Origin: Paractinoplanes ferrugineus
Lineage (GTDB): Bacteria > Actinomycetota > Actinomycetes > Mycobacteriales > Micromonosporaceae
Length of the DNA: 51,474 nt
NCBI RefSeq assembly: GCF_016862195.1
Contig: NZ_BOMM01000017.1
Coordinates: forward strand, 1-51,474
Direction of reading: 5' to 3'
Under the pieces are notes generated by a model that saw nothing but the letters and a program-made list of their open reading frames with translations, ran no database searches and had not been told where the DNA came from. Position numbers and translations under genes: made by a program. Shown here in pieces: positions 1 through 9,024 of this stretch (positions are counted from its first letter, which is position 1; the number at the start of each line of letters is the position of its first letter).

Positions 1-90
1 CTTGTCCCGGGCGGCCGGCTTGTCCCGGGCGGCCGGCTTGTCCCGGGCGGCCGGCTTGTCCCGGGCGGCCGGCTTGTCCCGGGCGGCCGG
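1..90 (+). repeat. five perfect 18-bp tandem repeats inside a coding frame
   Basis: The unit cttgtcccgggcggccgg occurs five times without a mismatch and may continue upstream of the window. Eighteen is a multiple of three, so copy-number change would keep the reading frame and simply add or remove six residues (LSRAAG) each time. Perfect identity between copies suggests recent expansion by slippage. Confidence 0.95.
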
Positions 91-949
91 TGCCGCCGAG
101 TCGCCGAGTGGCCGGCGGGCGTCCGCCCTCGCCGCGATCCTGCTGGTGACGGCGCCGCTGCCGCTCTGGGCGGTGATCGCGGCTCAGAACACCGTCCCGT
201 ACGCGATCCTTGCCCTGCTGCTGGCCGCTTCCGCCACCGCCACCACCGCCGCCCGCCGCCGACCGCAGACCCAGGACCAGGTCGCGCGGGATCGGGTCGG
301 GCGTGAACCGCGGATCGCGATGGCTGCCGCCGCCGTCGTCGTGCTCGGGGTGGCGCTGGCCGGCGGGCTGCTGACCGACCGGACCGGGACGCTCGTCGCA
401 CTCGGGGCGCTCCTGGTCGCCTCGGCCGTGACCGCCACGGCCGGGCGGGCGGGCGGCGTCCGGGGGGGCGGCACGGTCGTCTCGGTGGTCACGGGGTGGG
501 GCGTGGCCCTGGCGGCTCCGGCGGGTGCGGTGCTCGAGGCGTACACGTTGCCCGCTGGTCTTCTGGCCCTCGCCGCCGCCCTTCTTGCCCGGCGTGCGCC
601 GGCGCCCAGCTGGGCCTCGTTCGGGCCGGCGCTGTCGACGGCGCTGACGCCGAGCCTGGTGTCGATCCTGACCGGCGACGGGCAGCACCTGCGACGGCTG
701 CTGCTGGGGCTCGGGGCGCTCGCGGTGCTGCTGGTGGGCGCGCGGGCCCGGCTCCGCGCTCCGGTGCTGGCCGGGGGTGCGGTGCTCGCGGTGCTGGCGG
801 GGCACGAGTTGCTGCTGGTGTGGGACCTGGTGCCGCGGTGGATTCCGCTCGCCGCCGGTGGGGTGCTGCTGGTGGTGAGCGCCACGACGCTCGAGCGACG
901 GCGGCGCGACCTGGCCCGGTTCCGGGGGGCGCTGGCCCGGATGGGCTGA
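2..949 (+). CDS. polytopic membrane protein, 5' end outside the window
   Basis: The frame is open from the first bases of the window, so the true start probably lies upstream. The visible 315 residues begin with a repetitive stretch (LSRAAG units, encoded by the five 18-bp repeats) and continue into about eight to ten Ala/Leu/Val-rich membrane segments. The protein ends in a short basic tail rich in Arg (ERRRRDLARF), likely cytoplasmic. No catalytic motif is visible. The tail and the tiling of hydrophobic segments resemble the large uncharacterised actinobacterial membrane proteins of the SCO7045 type, but this is only a resemblance. It ends 128 bases before the next gene and is probably transcribed from upstream of the window. 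Confidence 0.7.
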   Translation: MSRAAGLSRAAGLSRAAGLSRAAGLSRAAGAAESPSGRRASALAAILLVTAPLPLWAVIAAQNTVPYAILALLLAASATATTAARRRPQTQDQVARDRVGREPRIAMAAAAVVVLGVALAGGLLTDRTGTLVALGALLVASAVTATAGRAGGVRGGGTVVSVVTGWGVALAAPAGAVLEAYTLPAGLLALAAALLARRAPAPSWASFGPALSTALTPSLVSILTGDGQHLRRLLLGLGALAVLLVGARARLRAPVLAGGAVLAVLAGHELLLVWDLVPRWIPLAAGGVLLVVSATTLERRRRDLARFRGALARMG

Positions 950-1077
950 ACGGGGGAGCCGGCGCTCCCCGGTTCGGTTGCTTCCCCGGTGCGGAAGCGG
1001 CCCCAACCCTCAACCGCAGCGGTGCGATGCCGATCCGGTGGACCTGAACGTAGGACTCCCGGCAGATCGGAGCACGG

Positions 1078-4000
1078 ATGTCGCCCGCACGGATGCAGAC
1101 GTGCTTCGGCGCCTGGATCATCGCCTTGACGGCGCTGTTCTACGGCTTCCCCGAGTTCAGCATGTACTCGTGGGCCGCGATCGGTCTCTCGGCCGCCGCG
1201 GCGGTGCTGGTCGGCGTCCGGGTGCACCGGCCCGCGAAACGGCTCCCGTGGTACCTGCTGTCGGCGGTGCTGGTCAGCTTCACGGCCGGCGACACCACCT
1301 ACAACGTGCTCACCGACTACCTCGGGCAGGCCAACCCGTTCCCGTCCCTGGCCGACGTGTTCTACCTGCTGGTCTACCCGATGCTGGCGGGCGCGCTGCT
1401 GATCTTCATCCGGGTCCGGGCGGGTGCCGACAACCGGGCGGCGCTGCTCGACGCGCTGGTGCCGACGGCCGGGCTGGGGCTGCTCTCCTGGGTCTTCCTG
1501 ATCTCGCCGTACGTGCGTAACACCGACCTGAGCGTCCTGGACAAGCTGACCTCCACCGGCTACCCGCTCGGCGACGTGCTGGCGCTGGCGATGCTGCTGC
1601 GCCTGATCACCGCGGGCGGCCGCAAGCCGGTCGCGCTGAGCACCCTGTCCGCCGGCGGCTTCAGCCTGCTGGTCACCGACGTGGTGTACGGCCTGCGCCA
1701 GCTCGACGGCACCTGGCACGTCGGCGGCCCGGTCGACTCCGGCTGGATCCTCTTCTACGCGGCGACGGCGCTGGCCGCGCTGCACCCGTCGATGCGGGAG
1801 ATGACCGCGCTGCGCTCCCCGGCGGCGGTCGTGATGGCCGGCGGCCGGCGGATCGCCGTCATGTCGGTGGCCGCCCTGATCGCCCCGGCGGTGCTGCTGG
1901 TCGAGGACCTGAGCGGCGGCGTCGACGACGCCCTGATGATCGCGACCGCCTCCGCCACGATGTTCCTGCTCGTCGTGGCGCGGGTCTCCGGCCTGCTGCA
2001 GACGCAGCGGGAGAACGCCGGCCGGGAACGGACGCTGCGCATGTCGGCGGCCGACCTGGTGGCGGCCAGCGACGAGGCGGAGGCGAGCCGGGCGGTCGGC
2101 AAGGCCATCACCGCGATCATGCCCGCCGGCGAGCCGTTCGCGATGTTCTCGCACCAGGTCGAGGCCGCCCCCGCTGACCTCAGCGGCATGCTGATCACCG
2201 GCCGGGTGCACACCGGTGACCTGCCCCGGCACGTCGCCGCCGAGCTGGGCGGATTCGAGTGGGCGCTGTACGGCGAGGTCGTCACCGCACCGGCCGGCGA
2301 CGACGGCCCCAAGCTGCGCCGGCTCGCCTACCTGGCGGCCGACGAGGAACTGCTCGTCGAGGTGCAGCCGTCGTTCGAGGCGCTGATGGCGCAGGGCACG
2401 ATGGCGATCGAGCGGATCGCGCTGAACACCGAGATCAACCGGCGGGCCGGCGAGGACTACTTCCGGGCGCTGATCCAGAGCGCGTCCGACGTCATCCTGA
2501 TCGTCGGCGACGACGAGAACATCCGCTACGCCAGCCCGTCGGCGCTGCCGGTGTTCGGGCGTACGGACCTGGTCGGCACGTCGCTGTTCCGGCTGTTCGC
2601 CGCCACCGACCACGCCGAGCTGCGGGACCTGCTCTCCCAGGTGCTCACCGGCCGGGGCCCGCGCGACGGCGTCGACCTGACCGCGATCTCCGGCGACGAC
2701 CTGCTGCTGCAGGTCGAGTGCACCTGCCGGGACCTGCGCCAGGACAAGGCCGTCAACGGTCTGGTCATCACCATCCGCGACGTCACCGAGCGCCGCCGGC
2801 TCGAGACCGACCTGGCCCACCAGGCCTTCCACGACACCCTCACCGGGCTCGCCAACCGGGCGCTGTTCCAGAACCGGCTCGAGCAGGCCGCCGCGGTGGC
2901 CGGCAAGGCGCGCGGCTCGGTCGCCGTCCTGTTCGTCGACCTCGACGACTTCAAAGAGGTCAACGACACCCTCGGGCACGCCGCCGGCGACCAGCTGCTG
3001 GTCGCGGTCGGCACACGGATCGCCGAGGTGGCCGGCCCGATGAACACGGCCGCCCGCACCGGCGGCGACGAGTTCGCCGTGCTGATGGAGCACCTCGGTG
3101 CGCCCGAGGACGCCGACGCGATCGCCGCGGCCATCGTCGCGGCGCTCGGCGAGCTGATCGAGGTCAGCGACGGCGGCGGCGGCCTGCACCTGGTCAGCGG
3201 GTCGAGCAGCGTCGGCGTCGCGACCAGCGCGGACGCGGCCGGCATCAGCGAGCTGCTGCGCCGCGCCGACGTGGCGATGTACGTGGCCAAGACCGAGGGC
3301 AAGAGCACGTGGCGCCGTTACGAGGACGCCATGCACGAGGCGATGGTGAGCCGGCTCGAGATGCGCTCGGCGCTCGTCGAGGCGGTCCCGGGTGACCAGA
3401 TGCGGCTGCGTTTCCAGCCGATCGTCGACCTGAGCAACGGCGGCGTGATCGGCCTCGAGGCGCTGGTGCGCTGGCAGCACCCGGCCAAGGGGCTGCTCGG
3501 ACCGAACGAGTTCATCGAGCTCTCGGAGGAGAACGGCTCGGTCGTGGCGATCGGCGGCTGGGTGCTGCGGGAGGCCCTGCTGACCCTGGTCGGCTGGCGT
3601 CGGTCGCCGATCGGCGGCCGGCTGCGCTACGTCAGCGTCAACGTCTCCGCCCGCCAGTTCCGCACCCCCGGGTTCGTCGACCAGGTGCGCGACGTGCTCC
3701 AGGAGACCGGCGCGCAACCCGAGTGGCTGCTGCTGGAGATCACCGAGAGCCTGGTGCTGCACGACGCCGAGCAGGTCTGGCGCGATCTGCGGGAGCTGCG
3801 CGCGATGGGCGTACGGATCGCGATCGACGACTTCGGCACCGGCTACTCGTCGCTGAGCTACCTCAGTCAGATGCCGGTCGACGTACTCAAGATCGACAAA
3901 TCGTTCATCGACGACATCCTGCACTCGAGCCAGCAGATGGCCCTCGTCGAGACGATCGTCAGCCTCGCCCGGACCCTCGACCTGGACGTGGTCGCCGAGG

Positions 4001-4134
4001 GCATCGAGCTGGACGGGCACCGCCAGGCGCTCGTCGACATGGGCTGCCCCTACGGCCAGGGCTACCTCTTCTCCCGGCCGGCGACGGTCGACGAGATCGG
4101 GCAGTGGCTGGTCGCTTCTCCCGCACACCGCTAG
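1078..4134 (+). CDS. membrane-anchored PAS-GGDEF-EAL protein (diguanylate cyclase / c-di-GMP phosphodiesterase)
   Basis: 1018 residues. Residues 1 to about 310 are mostly hydrophobic helices forming a membrane sensor module. A linker is followed by a PAS domain (about 460-578), a GGDEF domain with an intact GGDEF signature at 662-666, and a C-terminal EAL domain (about 765-1010). The EAL domain keeps EALVRW (about 792), NVSARQF, EITES, DDFGTGYSSL, KIDKSF and EGIE, which are the metal- and substrate-binding residues of active phosphodiesterases. From the sequence both activities look possible; which one dominates cannot be told. The product or substrate is the second messenger c-di-GMP at the cytoplasmic face of the membrane. 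The ATG start follows a weak ggag. The next gene starts 31 bases downstream, so cotranscription is plausible. Confidence 0.95.
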   Translation: MSPARMQTCFGAWIIALTALFYGFPEFSMYSWAAIGLSAAAAVLVGVRVHRPAKRLPWYLLSAVLVSFTAGDTTYNVLTDYLGQANPFPSLADVFYLLVYPMLAGALLIFIRVRAGADNRAALLDALVPTAGLGLLSWVFLISPYVRNTDLSVLDKLTSTGYPLGDVLALAMLLRLITAGGRKPVALSTLSAGGFSLLVTDVVYGLRQLDGTWHVGGPVDSGWILFYAATALAALHPSMREMTALRSPAAVVMAGGRRIAVMSVAALIAPAVLLVEDLSGGVDDALMIATASATMFLLVVARVSGLLQTQRENAGRERTLRMSAADLVAASDEAEASRAVGKAITAIMPAGEPFAMFSHQVEAAPADLSGMLITGRVHTGDLPRHVAAELGGFEWALYGEVVTAPAGDDGPKLRRLAYLAADEELLVEVQPSFEALMAQGTMAIERIALNTEINRRAGEDYFRALIQSASDVILIVGDDENIRYASPSALPVFGRTDLVGTSLFRLFAATDHAELRDLLSQVLTGRGPRDGVDLTAISGDDLLLQVECTCRDLRQDKAVNGLVITIRDVTERRRLETDLAHQAFHDTLTGLANRALFQNRLEQAAAVAGKARGSVAVLFVDLDDFKEVNDTLGHAAGDQLLVAVGTRIAEVAGPMNTAARTGGDEFAVLMEHLGAPEDADAIAAAIVAALGELIEVSDGGGGLHLVSGSSSVGVATSADAAGISELLRRADVAMYVAKTEGKSTWRRYEDAMHEAMVSRLEMRSALVEAVPGDQMRLRFQPIVDLSNGGVIGLEALVRWQHPAKGLLGPNEFIELSEENGSVVAIGGWVLREALLTLVGWRRSPIGGRLRYVSVNVSARQFRTPGFVDQVRDVLQETGAQPEWLLLEITESLVLHDAEQVWRDLRELRAMGVRIAIDDFGTGYSSLSYLSQMPVDVLKIDKSFIDDILHSSQQMALVETIVSLARTLDLDVVAEGIELDGHRQALVDMGCPYGQGYLFSRPATVDEIGQWLVASPAHR

Positions 4135-4165
4135 TTCCACACCCCTTTTGTTCGGAAGGATCCAC

Positions 4166-5419
4166 ATGTCCCTCGCTCCCCTCACCGGTCTCGAGTTCGT
4201 GCAGCGCGAAGGTCGCTGGGCGGACCTGGAGCGGCTGCGTAGCGGCAACCCGATGTACGACGCCACCATCGAGGAGATCAAGGGCCGCCGCATCCGCGTC
4301 GGCGACCACTGGCTGGCCGACTTCGCGTCCTGCAACTACCTCGGCTTCGACCTGGAGCCGGAGATCATGGCGGCGATCGAGCCCGAGGTACGCCGCTGGG
4401 GCACCCACCCGAGCTGGTCGCGCCTGCTCGGCAACCCGGCGCTCTACCCGCAGATCGAGGAGCGCCTGACCGCGCTGCTCGACGCGCCGGACACCCTGGT
4501 CCTGCCGACCATCACGCACATCCACATGTCGGTGCTGCCGATCCTGGCCGGCAACGGCTACATCTTCCTCGACTCGCAGGCCCACAAGACCATCTACGAC
4601 GGCAGCATGTACGCCCGGGGCCTCGGCGCCACCGTGCAGCGGTTCCGGTCCAACGACGTCGAGCACCTGCGCCAGCTGCTCCGCGCGGTCCCGGCCGGGG
4701 TGCCCAAGATCGTGGCGATGGACGGCGTGAACAGCATGACCGGCAACGCGCCCGACCTGGTGGCCTTCGCCGCGGCCTGCCGCGAGAACGGCGCGCTGCT
4801 CTACGTCGACGACGCGCACGGCTTCGGCGTCATCGGCGAGCGGGCGGCGCACGAGACCTCGCCGTACGGCCTGAAGGGCAACTCGATCGTCAAGTACTGC
4901 GGCGAGACCTACGACAACATCGTGCTCGTCGGGGGCTTCTCCAAGGCGTACTCGTCGCTGCTGGCCTTCCTGGCCCTGCCGACCTGGCTGAAGAACCACC
5001 TGAAGGTCTCCGCCCCGCCGTACCTGTACTCCGGGCCGGCCCCGACCGCGTCGCTCGCCACCGTCCTGGCCGGCTTCGACGTCAACGACAAGCGCGGCGA
5101 CGACATCCGCACCGACCTGTACCGCAAGACCATGAAGGTCCTCGACCACGTGCGCGGCCTGGGCGTCTACACCCCGAACACGGGCAGCACCCCGGTCATC
5201 GAGCTGCCGCTGGCCCAGGGCGAGGACATCGACGAGGTCGGCAAGCTGCTCTGGGAGCGGGGCATCTACGTCACCCTCGCCGCCTACCCGCTGGTCCCCC
5301 GCGACCAGGTCGGCTTCCGCGCCCAGGTCACCGCGGCCAACGGCGACGACGAGCTCGACGAGCTCAACGCCGTCATCACGGAACTGGCTTCGGCCGGCAA
5401 GCTGCGCACCGTACGTTGA
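4166..5419 (+). CDS. PLP-dependent alpha-oxoamine synthase (AONS/CqsA-like aminotransferase class I/II)
   Basis: 417 residues, the usual length for the alpha-oxoamine synthase family, which condenses an acyl thioester with an amino acid and releases CO2 (Kbl, BioF, serine palmitoyltransferase, CqsA). Family marks visible are NYLGF near the start, the cofactor-contacting VDDAHGFG (Asp215, His218) and the Schiff-base lysine in GGFSKAY (Lys260). I chose the ATG at 4166 because ggaagga lies 5 bases upstream; the TTG at 4148 has no such site. No biotin genes or acyl-carrier proteins are nearby and the next gene is an exporter, so an exported alpha-aminoketone-type metabolite is more likely than biotin. 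That is inference; the acyl and amino-acid substrates are unknown. The stop overlaps the next start by one base. Confidence 0.88.
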   Translation: MSLAPLTGLEFVQREGRWADLERLRSGNPMYDATIEEIKGRRIRVGDHWLADFASCNYLGFDLEPEIMAAIEPEVRRWGTHPSWSRLLGNPALYPQIEERLTALLDAPDTLVLPTITHIHMSVLPILAGNGYIFLDSQAHKTIYDGSMYARGLGATVQRFRSNDVEHLRQLLRAVPAGVPKIVAMDGVNSMTGNAPDLVAFAAACRENGALLYVDDAHGFGVIGERAAHETSPYGLKGNSIVKYCGETYDNIVLVGGFSKAYSSLLAFLALPTWLKNHLKVSAPPYLYSGPAPTASLATVLAGFDVNDKRGDDIRTDLYRKTMKVLDHVRGLGVYTPNTGSTPVIELPLAQGEDIDEVGKLLWERGIYVTLAAYPLVPRDQVGFRAQVTAANGDDELDELNAVITELASAGKLRTVR

Positions 5420-6753
5420 TGGCTCTGTTCGCCGGCCCTCTGGCACCGCTGCGCCATCGGCAGTTCCGGCTGCTGTGGACCGGCATGAGTGCCTCCCTCA
5501 TCGGCGACGGCATGCTGCTGGTCGCGCTCGCCTGGCAGGTCTACGACCTGTTCGGGGTGCCGGCCGCCATGTCCGCCGTGGGGGTGGCCCTGTCCCTGCC
5601 GCAGGTGGCGATGCTGCTGGTGGGCGGGGTGATCAGCGACCGCTTCGACCCACGCCAGGTCATGCTGGTCTCGGACCTGCTCCGCGGCCTGGTCATGGCC
5701 GGGGTCGCGGTGCTGTCGCTGACCGGCACGCTGACCTCGCTGTGGATGCTGCTGGGCCTGGTCATGGTCTACGGCGCCGCGGCGGGGTTCTTCGGCCCCT
5801 CGTTCGACGCGCTGGTGCCGCGGATCGTGCCGGCGGAGGACCTGGTCGAGGCGAACGCCCTCGATCAGTTCGTCCGCCCGGCAGGTCTGCAGATCTTCGG
5901 CCCGATGCTGGCCGGCGCGGTGATCGCGGTGGCCGGCGTCGGCTGGACGTTCGCCTTCGACGCGGCCACGTTCCTGTTCTCGGTGCTCTGCCTGCTGGCG
6001 ATGCGCCGGGTCGCGCCCGCTCCGGCCCCCTCGCCGGAGATCTCGGACTCGCCGGGGGTGTCGATCTGGCAGGACATGCGCGAGGGGATCGGCTACGTCC
6101 GCAAGCACGTGTGGCTGTGGGGCACGTTCCTCTCGGCCACCTTCACCTACCTGCTGTTCGTCGGACCCACCGAGGTGCTGCTGCCCTACGTGATCAAGAC
6201 GGAGCTGGGCGGCAGCGCCACCGCGCTCAGCCTGGTGCTCACCTCGGGCGGACTGGGCGCGATCGCGGCCGCCCTGATCGTCGGCTGGATCGGCATCCCC
6301 CGCCGGTTCATGACCTACATCTACGGCACCTGGGCGATCGCCACCCTGGCCGTCGCGGGCTACGGCCTCGGCACCCGGACCTGGCAGCTGGCCGTGGCCT
6401 GCGTCGTGGTCAACGGCCTGGAAGCGGCCGGCACCATCGCGTGGGCCACCACCAAACAGCACTTCGTCCCGACCGCCATGCTGGGCCGGGTGTCCAGCGT
6501 CGACTGGTTCGTCTCGACGGCGCTGCTCCCCCTGTCCTACGCCCTGGCCGCCCCGGTCGCCCAGTGGATCGGCGTGCGGGACACCCTGCTGGGCGCCGGC
6601 CTGCTCGGCGCCGCGGTGACCTTCGGCTTCCTGTTCCTGCCCGGCATGCGCAACCCCGAACGGCAGGCCGCCTACGAGGCCCGCCACTCCACCGGAACCC
6701 CGCGCTTGCGCACCCACGCGGAGTCCCGCGAACAGGAGATGGTCCCGGCATGA
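5419..6753 (+). CDS. MFS transporter, EntS/MFS_3-like exporter
   Basis: 444 residues with about 12 transmembrane helices. The opening (PLRHRQFRLLWTG) and the loop after helix 2 (GGVISDRFDPRQVM) are typical of the MFS_3 group that includes the enterobactin exporter EntS and many drug and metabolite exporters. Its ATG overlaps the TGA of the oxoamine synthase by one base, a strong sign of translational coupling, and its own stop overlaps the following ATG by four bases. The obvious guess is that it exports the product of the neighbouring synthase. The C-terminal tail after about residue 410 is hydrophilic. No regulator lies in this group. Confidence 0.9.
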   Translation: MALFAGPLAPLRHRQFRLLWTGMSASLIGDGMLLVALAWQVYDLFGVPAAMSAVGVALSLPQVAMLLVGGVISDRFDPRQVMLVSDLLRGLVMAGVAVLSLTGTLTSLWMLLGLVMVYGAAAGFFGPSFDALVPRIVPAEDLVEANALDQFVRPAGLQIFGPMLAGAVIAVAGVGWTFAFDAATFLFSVLCLLAMRRVAPAPAPSPEISDSPGVSIWQDMREGIGYVRKHVWLWGTFLSATFTYLLFVGPTEVLLPYVIKTELGGSATALSLVLTSGGLGAIAAALIVGWIGIPRRFMTYIYGTWAIATLAVAGYGLGTRTWQLAVACVVVNGLEAAGTIAWATTKQHFVPTAMLGRVSSVDWFVSTALLPLSYALAAPVAQWIGVRDTLLGAGLLGAAVTFGFLFLPGMRNPERQAAYEARHSTGTPRLRTHAESREQEMVPA

Positions 6754-7130
6754 CCGACCCCTCGGACGCGGTCCGCGAGCTCAGCGCCGCCTTCGCCGCG
6801 CGAGACCTGGGCGCGGCGATGGCCTGCTTCGCGAACGGCGACGACATCGGCTACGCCGGGTCGGAGAAAACCGAGACGGCCACGACCCGCGACGCCGTGA
6901 CGGCGCTGCTGGGCGAGGTCTTCCGACGACCTGAGGCGTACGCGTGGACAGCCACCACCACGCTCGTGCACCGGCACGGCCCCCACGCGTACGTCCACGC
7001 CGAAGCCGACGGCGAGGTCCGCCCCGACACCGGCGGCACCGAGCCGTTCCCCTACCGCGTCTCCGGCCTGGTGGAGCTGCTCGACGGCCGCTGGCGGTGG
7101 CGCCACTGCCAGGGCAGCGAACCCACGTAG
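6750..7130 (+). CDS. SnoaL-like / NTF2-fold small protein
   Basis: 126 residues. The start (TDPSDAVRELSAAFAARDLGAAMACF) and the ending with an Arg/Trp-rich strand (GRWRWRHCQGSEP) match the NTF2-like fold of SnoaL-type proteins, which are small cyclases, isomerases or ligand-binding proteins. No specific catalytic residues can be assigned. The ATG overlaps the MFS stop (ATGA), making it the third gene of a coupled set with the oxoamine synthase and exporter. It could act on the same metabolite, or it could be a stress-type DUF4440 relative. A decayed antitoxin reading frame on the opposite strand overlaps its last 79 bases. Confidence 0.75.
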   Translation: MTDPSDAVRELSAAFAARDLGAAMACFANGDDIGYAGSEKTETATTRDAVTALLGEVFRRPEAYAWTATTTLVHRHGPHAYVHAEADGEVRPDTGGTEPFPYRVSGLVELLDGRWRWRHCQGSEPT

Positions 7131-7434
7131 ACCGCCCTCATCTCGACCCGGACCTGGACGGCCGCTCGAGCAGCCTCGCCGCGCGGCTCGAAACCCACTC
7201 CGAGTCGCACGTCCAACGCCGTCGCCAGCCGTTCCGGTACCGGCAAGGTAGGCACCGTGCCGCTGGCCTCGAACCGGGCCACCGCCGACTGCGTCATTCC
7301 CGAGGCTTTCGCCAGCTGCGTCTGGCTCCAACCGCGGCGCTCCCGAAGCTCTCGAACGGACCGCCCGAGCTCGAACGCCAGGCGCGCGGCGTCCCCCGCT
7401 CTCGCATCGCGGCCCAGCCGCTACTTTCACTCAT
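7052..7434 (-). pseudogene. XRE-family antitoxin (HigA-like), broken by a one-base frameshift
   Basis: Two frames on the minus strand together make a complete HigA-like antitoxin. The first starts at ATG 7434 and reads MSESSGWAAMRERG. The second continues DAARLAFELGRSVREL, then the helix-turn-helix (WSQTQLAKASGMTQSAVARF) and the typical TVPTLPVPERLATALD ending. They are joined if one base is added to the run of five C (plus strand) at 7393-7397. In the second frame alone a TAG lies just upstream and there is no good start before ATG 7297, which would begin in the middle of the recognition helix. The tail also overlaps the convergent SnoaL-like gene. I read this as a decayed antitoxin. An assembly error at the homopolymer is the alternative. 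Confidence 0.6.
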
Positions 7435-7558
7435 GACCCAGCCTCCTCGTCTCCGGCATCGTGCGCCTCGTCGATACACCGCGCCGATGCCCGGCGCGCC
7501 CGGTCGATCTCCCGTTTCGGTACGCGTTCGAAGCCAGCAGAGCCGTGAGGTCGGTCAT
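7431..7558 (-). pseudogene. possible remnant of the partner toxin (C-terminal tail)
   Basis: An ATG at 7558, seven bases after gaagga, opens MTDLTALLA, but in another frame the sequence continues FERVPKREIDRARRASARC and ends EEAGS with a TGA that overlaps the antitoxin ATG (ATGA). The second part has the REIDRARR-type basic tail seen at the end of some RelE/HigB (phage Gp49-like) toxins. A one-base shift joins the halves into about 42 residues, far below the roughly 110 of a complete toxin. A deleted toxin is the simplest reading, but the family match rests on a short tail and is weak. Confidence 0.3.
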
Positions 7559-7622
7559 GGTGAGTCCTTCTCGATGAGCGCAACGCCTCTATGAGGGGCA
7601 GGCGCGGCAGGAGCGGCCGATG

Positions 7623-8924
7623 TCACGCGGACCAGGCTCGGACGATGTCATCCGGGCCCCAGATCAGATCAGCCGAACCGGCGGGGATGTCGACTCCGGA
7701 GCGACTGACGACGACCAGGCCGCTGCGGCCCGGCTCGAAGCCCGCAATCATCGGAGCCTGCCGGCGCAGTTCGTCGAGATGGTGCCGGTCGAACGGGCCG
7801 GCCTGCCATTTGACGGAGCCCGCGAACGCGATGCGGGAGGCGATCGGGGCCCGGTCCGCTCCGACCAGATCGATCTCCGGGTTGGCCTGCCGGTTCCACC
7901 AACCGCCCACCTCCCAGGTGTCGGTCCACGGCAGCTGCCCGGAGCCGGCGGCGATGGCGAGCGCGTCGCGGATGAGCGGCTCGACCGCGGTACCTCGCCA
8001 CGAGGACCAGCGGGCGTCCAGCGTGGCGCGGGCGGCCACCGTCCGGTCGCGCAGAGCCAACTGCTGCACATCGCGGAGTATCGCCAGGTAGAGACGTAAG
8101 TCACTGTCAGCGATCCGGTACTGGGTCAGCTTGCTGGGTTTGGTCGAGAGCGGTTTGTCGACGGCGAGGATCCGCTTCTCGTCGACAAGCCGGTGCAGCA
8201 GTGGCGACAGCGTGCCTGAACTGACCGGACCGCCGCGGTCACCGGCCGCCGCGGCGATGTTGCTGAAGGTGCGGCCACCCGCCCCGCCCACCGCCTCCAG
8301 AACACGCCGGGCGGTGTCCGGGGCTGGGAACTCCGACGCGACGGACTGCTCGGGAACGGTGAACAGCGCCGATGTCTTGTTGGCGATCTCCGCACGCAGA
8401 AAGTCGAGGGGACGGGCCCCCGGCGACCACTCGAGGCAGATGCCCGGCAAGCCGCCCGTGATCAGATGAGCATCGATGGCATCCGCGCCGGTCAAGCCGG
8501 TCACCGCGGCGGTCTCGGCGAGGTGGAAGGGCCCGAGGACCATGTTGGTGGCCCGGCCGTGGAACGGCCGGTCGTACTCGGTGAACCGCTGCATCATGTG
8601 CAGGTCGCTGCCGAGAAGCAGCAGGAGCACGGGCTTGCGGGAAAGAAGCCGGTCCCAGGCCACCTGCAGATGTCCGTCGAATGTCTCATCCTGCTCGGAG
8701 ATCCACGGCAGTTCGTCGAGCACGACGATGCTCGGGGTGTCCGGCAAGACACCGGCGAGGATCCGCAGCATGTCGCCCCAGCCACCCGACGGCGGCTGCG
8801 ACGGCAACAGATCCCGGCCGGCCGGGCTGAGCAACGACGAGTCGCGCAGGGCAGTCAGGAATTGGCCGACCGCTTCCGTCTTACTTAAGAATCTATCAGC
8901 CGAGGCGTTGTGCCGGGTCCGGGC
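7623..8924 (-). pseudogene. AAA+/DUF234-type ATP-binding protein, N-terminus with P-loop missing
   Basis: The open frame gives about 430 residues. It contains a Walker B strand (SIVVLDELPWIS), a sensor strand (LLLLLGSDLHMM), the ITGGLP region typical of archaeal-type ATPases, a winged-helix segment (about GTLSPLLHRLVDEKRIL) and a DUF234-like nuclease-fold C-terminus with PEIDLVG. Complete members begin with roughly 70 residues carrying the Walker A P-loop. Here an in-frame TGA at 8925-8927 precedes the conserved part, no ATG is in a sensible place, and no P-loop is encoded in the 280 bases upstream. It therefore looks 5'-truncated and probably non-functional. A gene caller would start it at TTG 8834, but that protein could not bind ATP normally. 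Confidence 0.6.
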
Positions 8925-8973
8925 TCAGCGTTCACCGCGGACGGCCCGGCAAGTGGAACATCCATCGATAACC

Positions 8974-9003
8974 TTGACAGTCTTCACCTCGGCCTCCTAG
9001 GTT
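8974..9003 (+). promoter_or_regulatory. candidate promoter of the xylanase gene
   Basis: TTGACA at 8974-8979 and TAGGTT at 8998-9003 (TANNNT type) are separated by 18 bases, a good match to the main actinobacterial vegetative promoter. Transcription would begin near 9010, about 200 bases before the xylanase ATG. Confidence 0.45.
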
Positions 9004-9024
9004 TCGGTAAGTATCGAGCCTCAG

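Noticed and set aside
1..90. CRISPR array
   Set aside because: The repeats are directly adjacent without spacers and lie in a coding frame.
184..4335. Antisense frame of about 1380 codons opposite the c-di-GMP gene
   Set aside because: Composition is that of a shadow frame (Gln/Val/Asp/Arg-rich, no domains) and it crosses several real gene boundaries.
5475..6749. Extended frame upstream of the SnoaL-like gene
   Set aside because: It lies inside the MFS transporter in another frame and is Arg/Gly-rich; the ATG at 6750 overlapping the MFS stop is the natural start.
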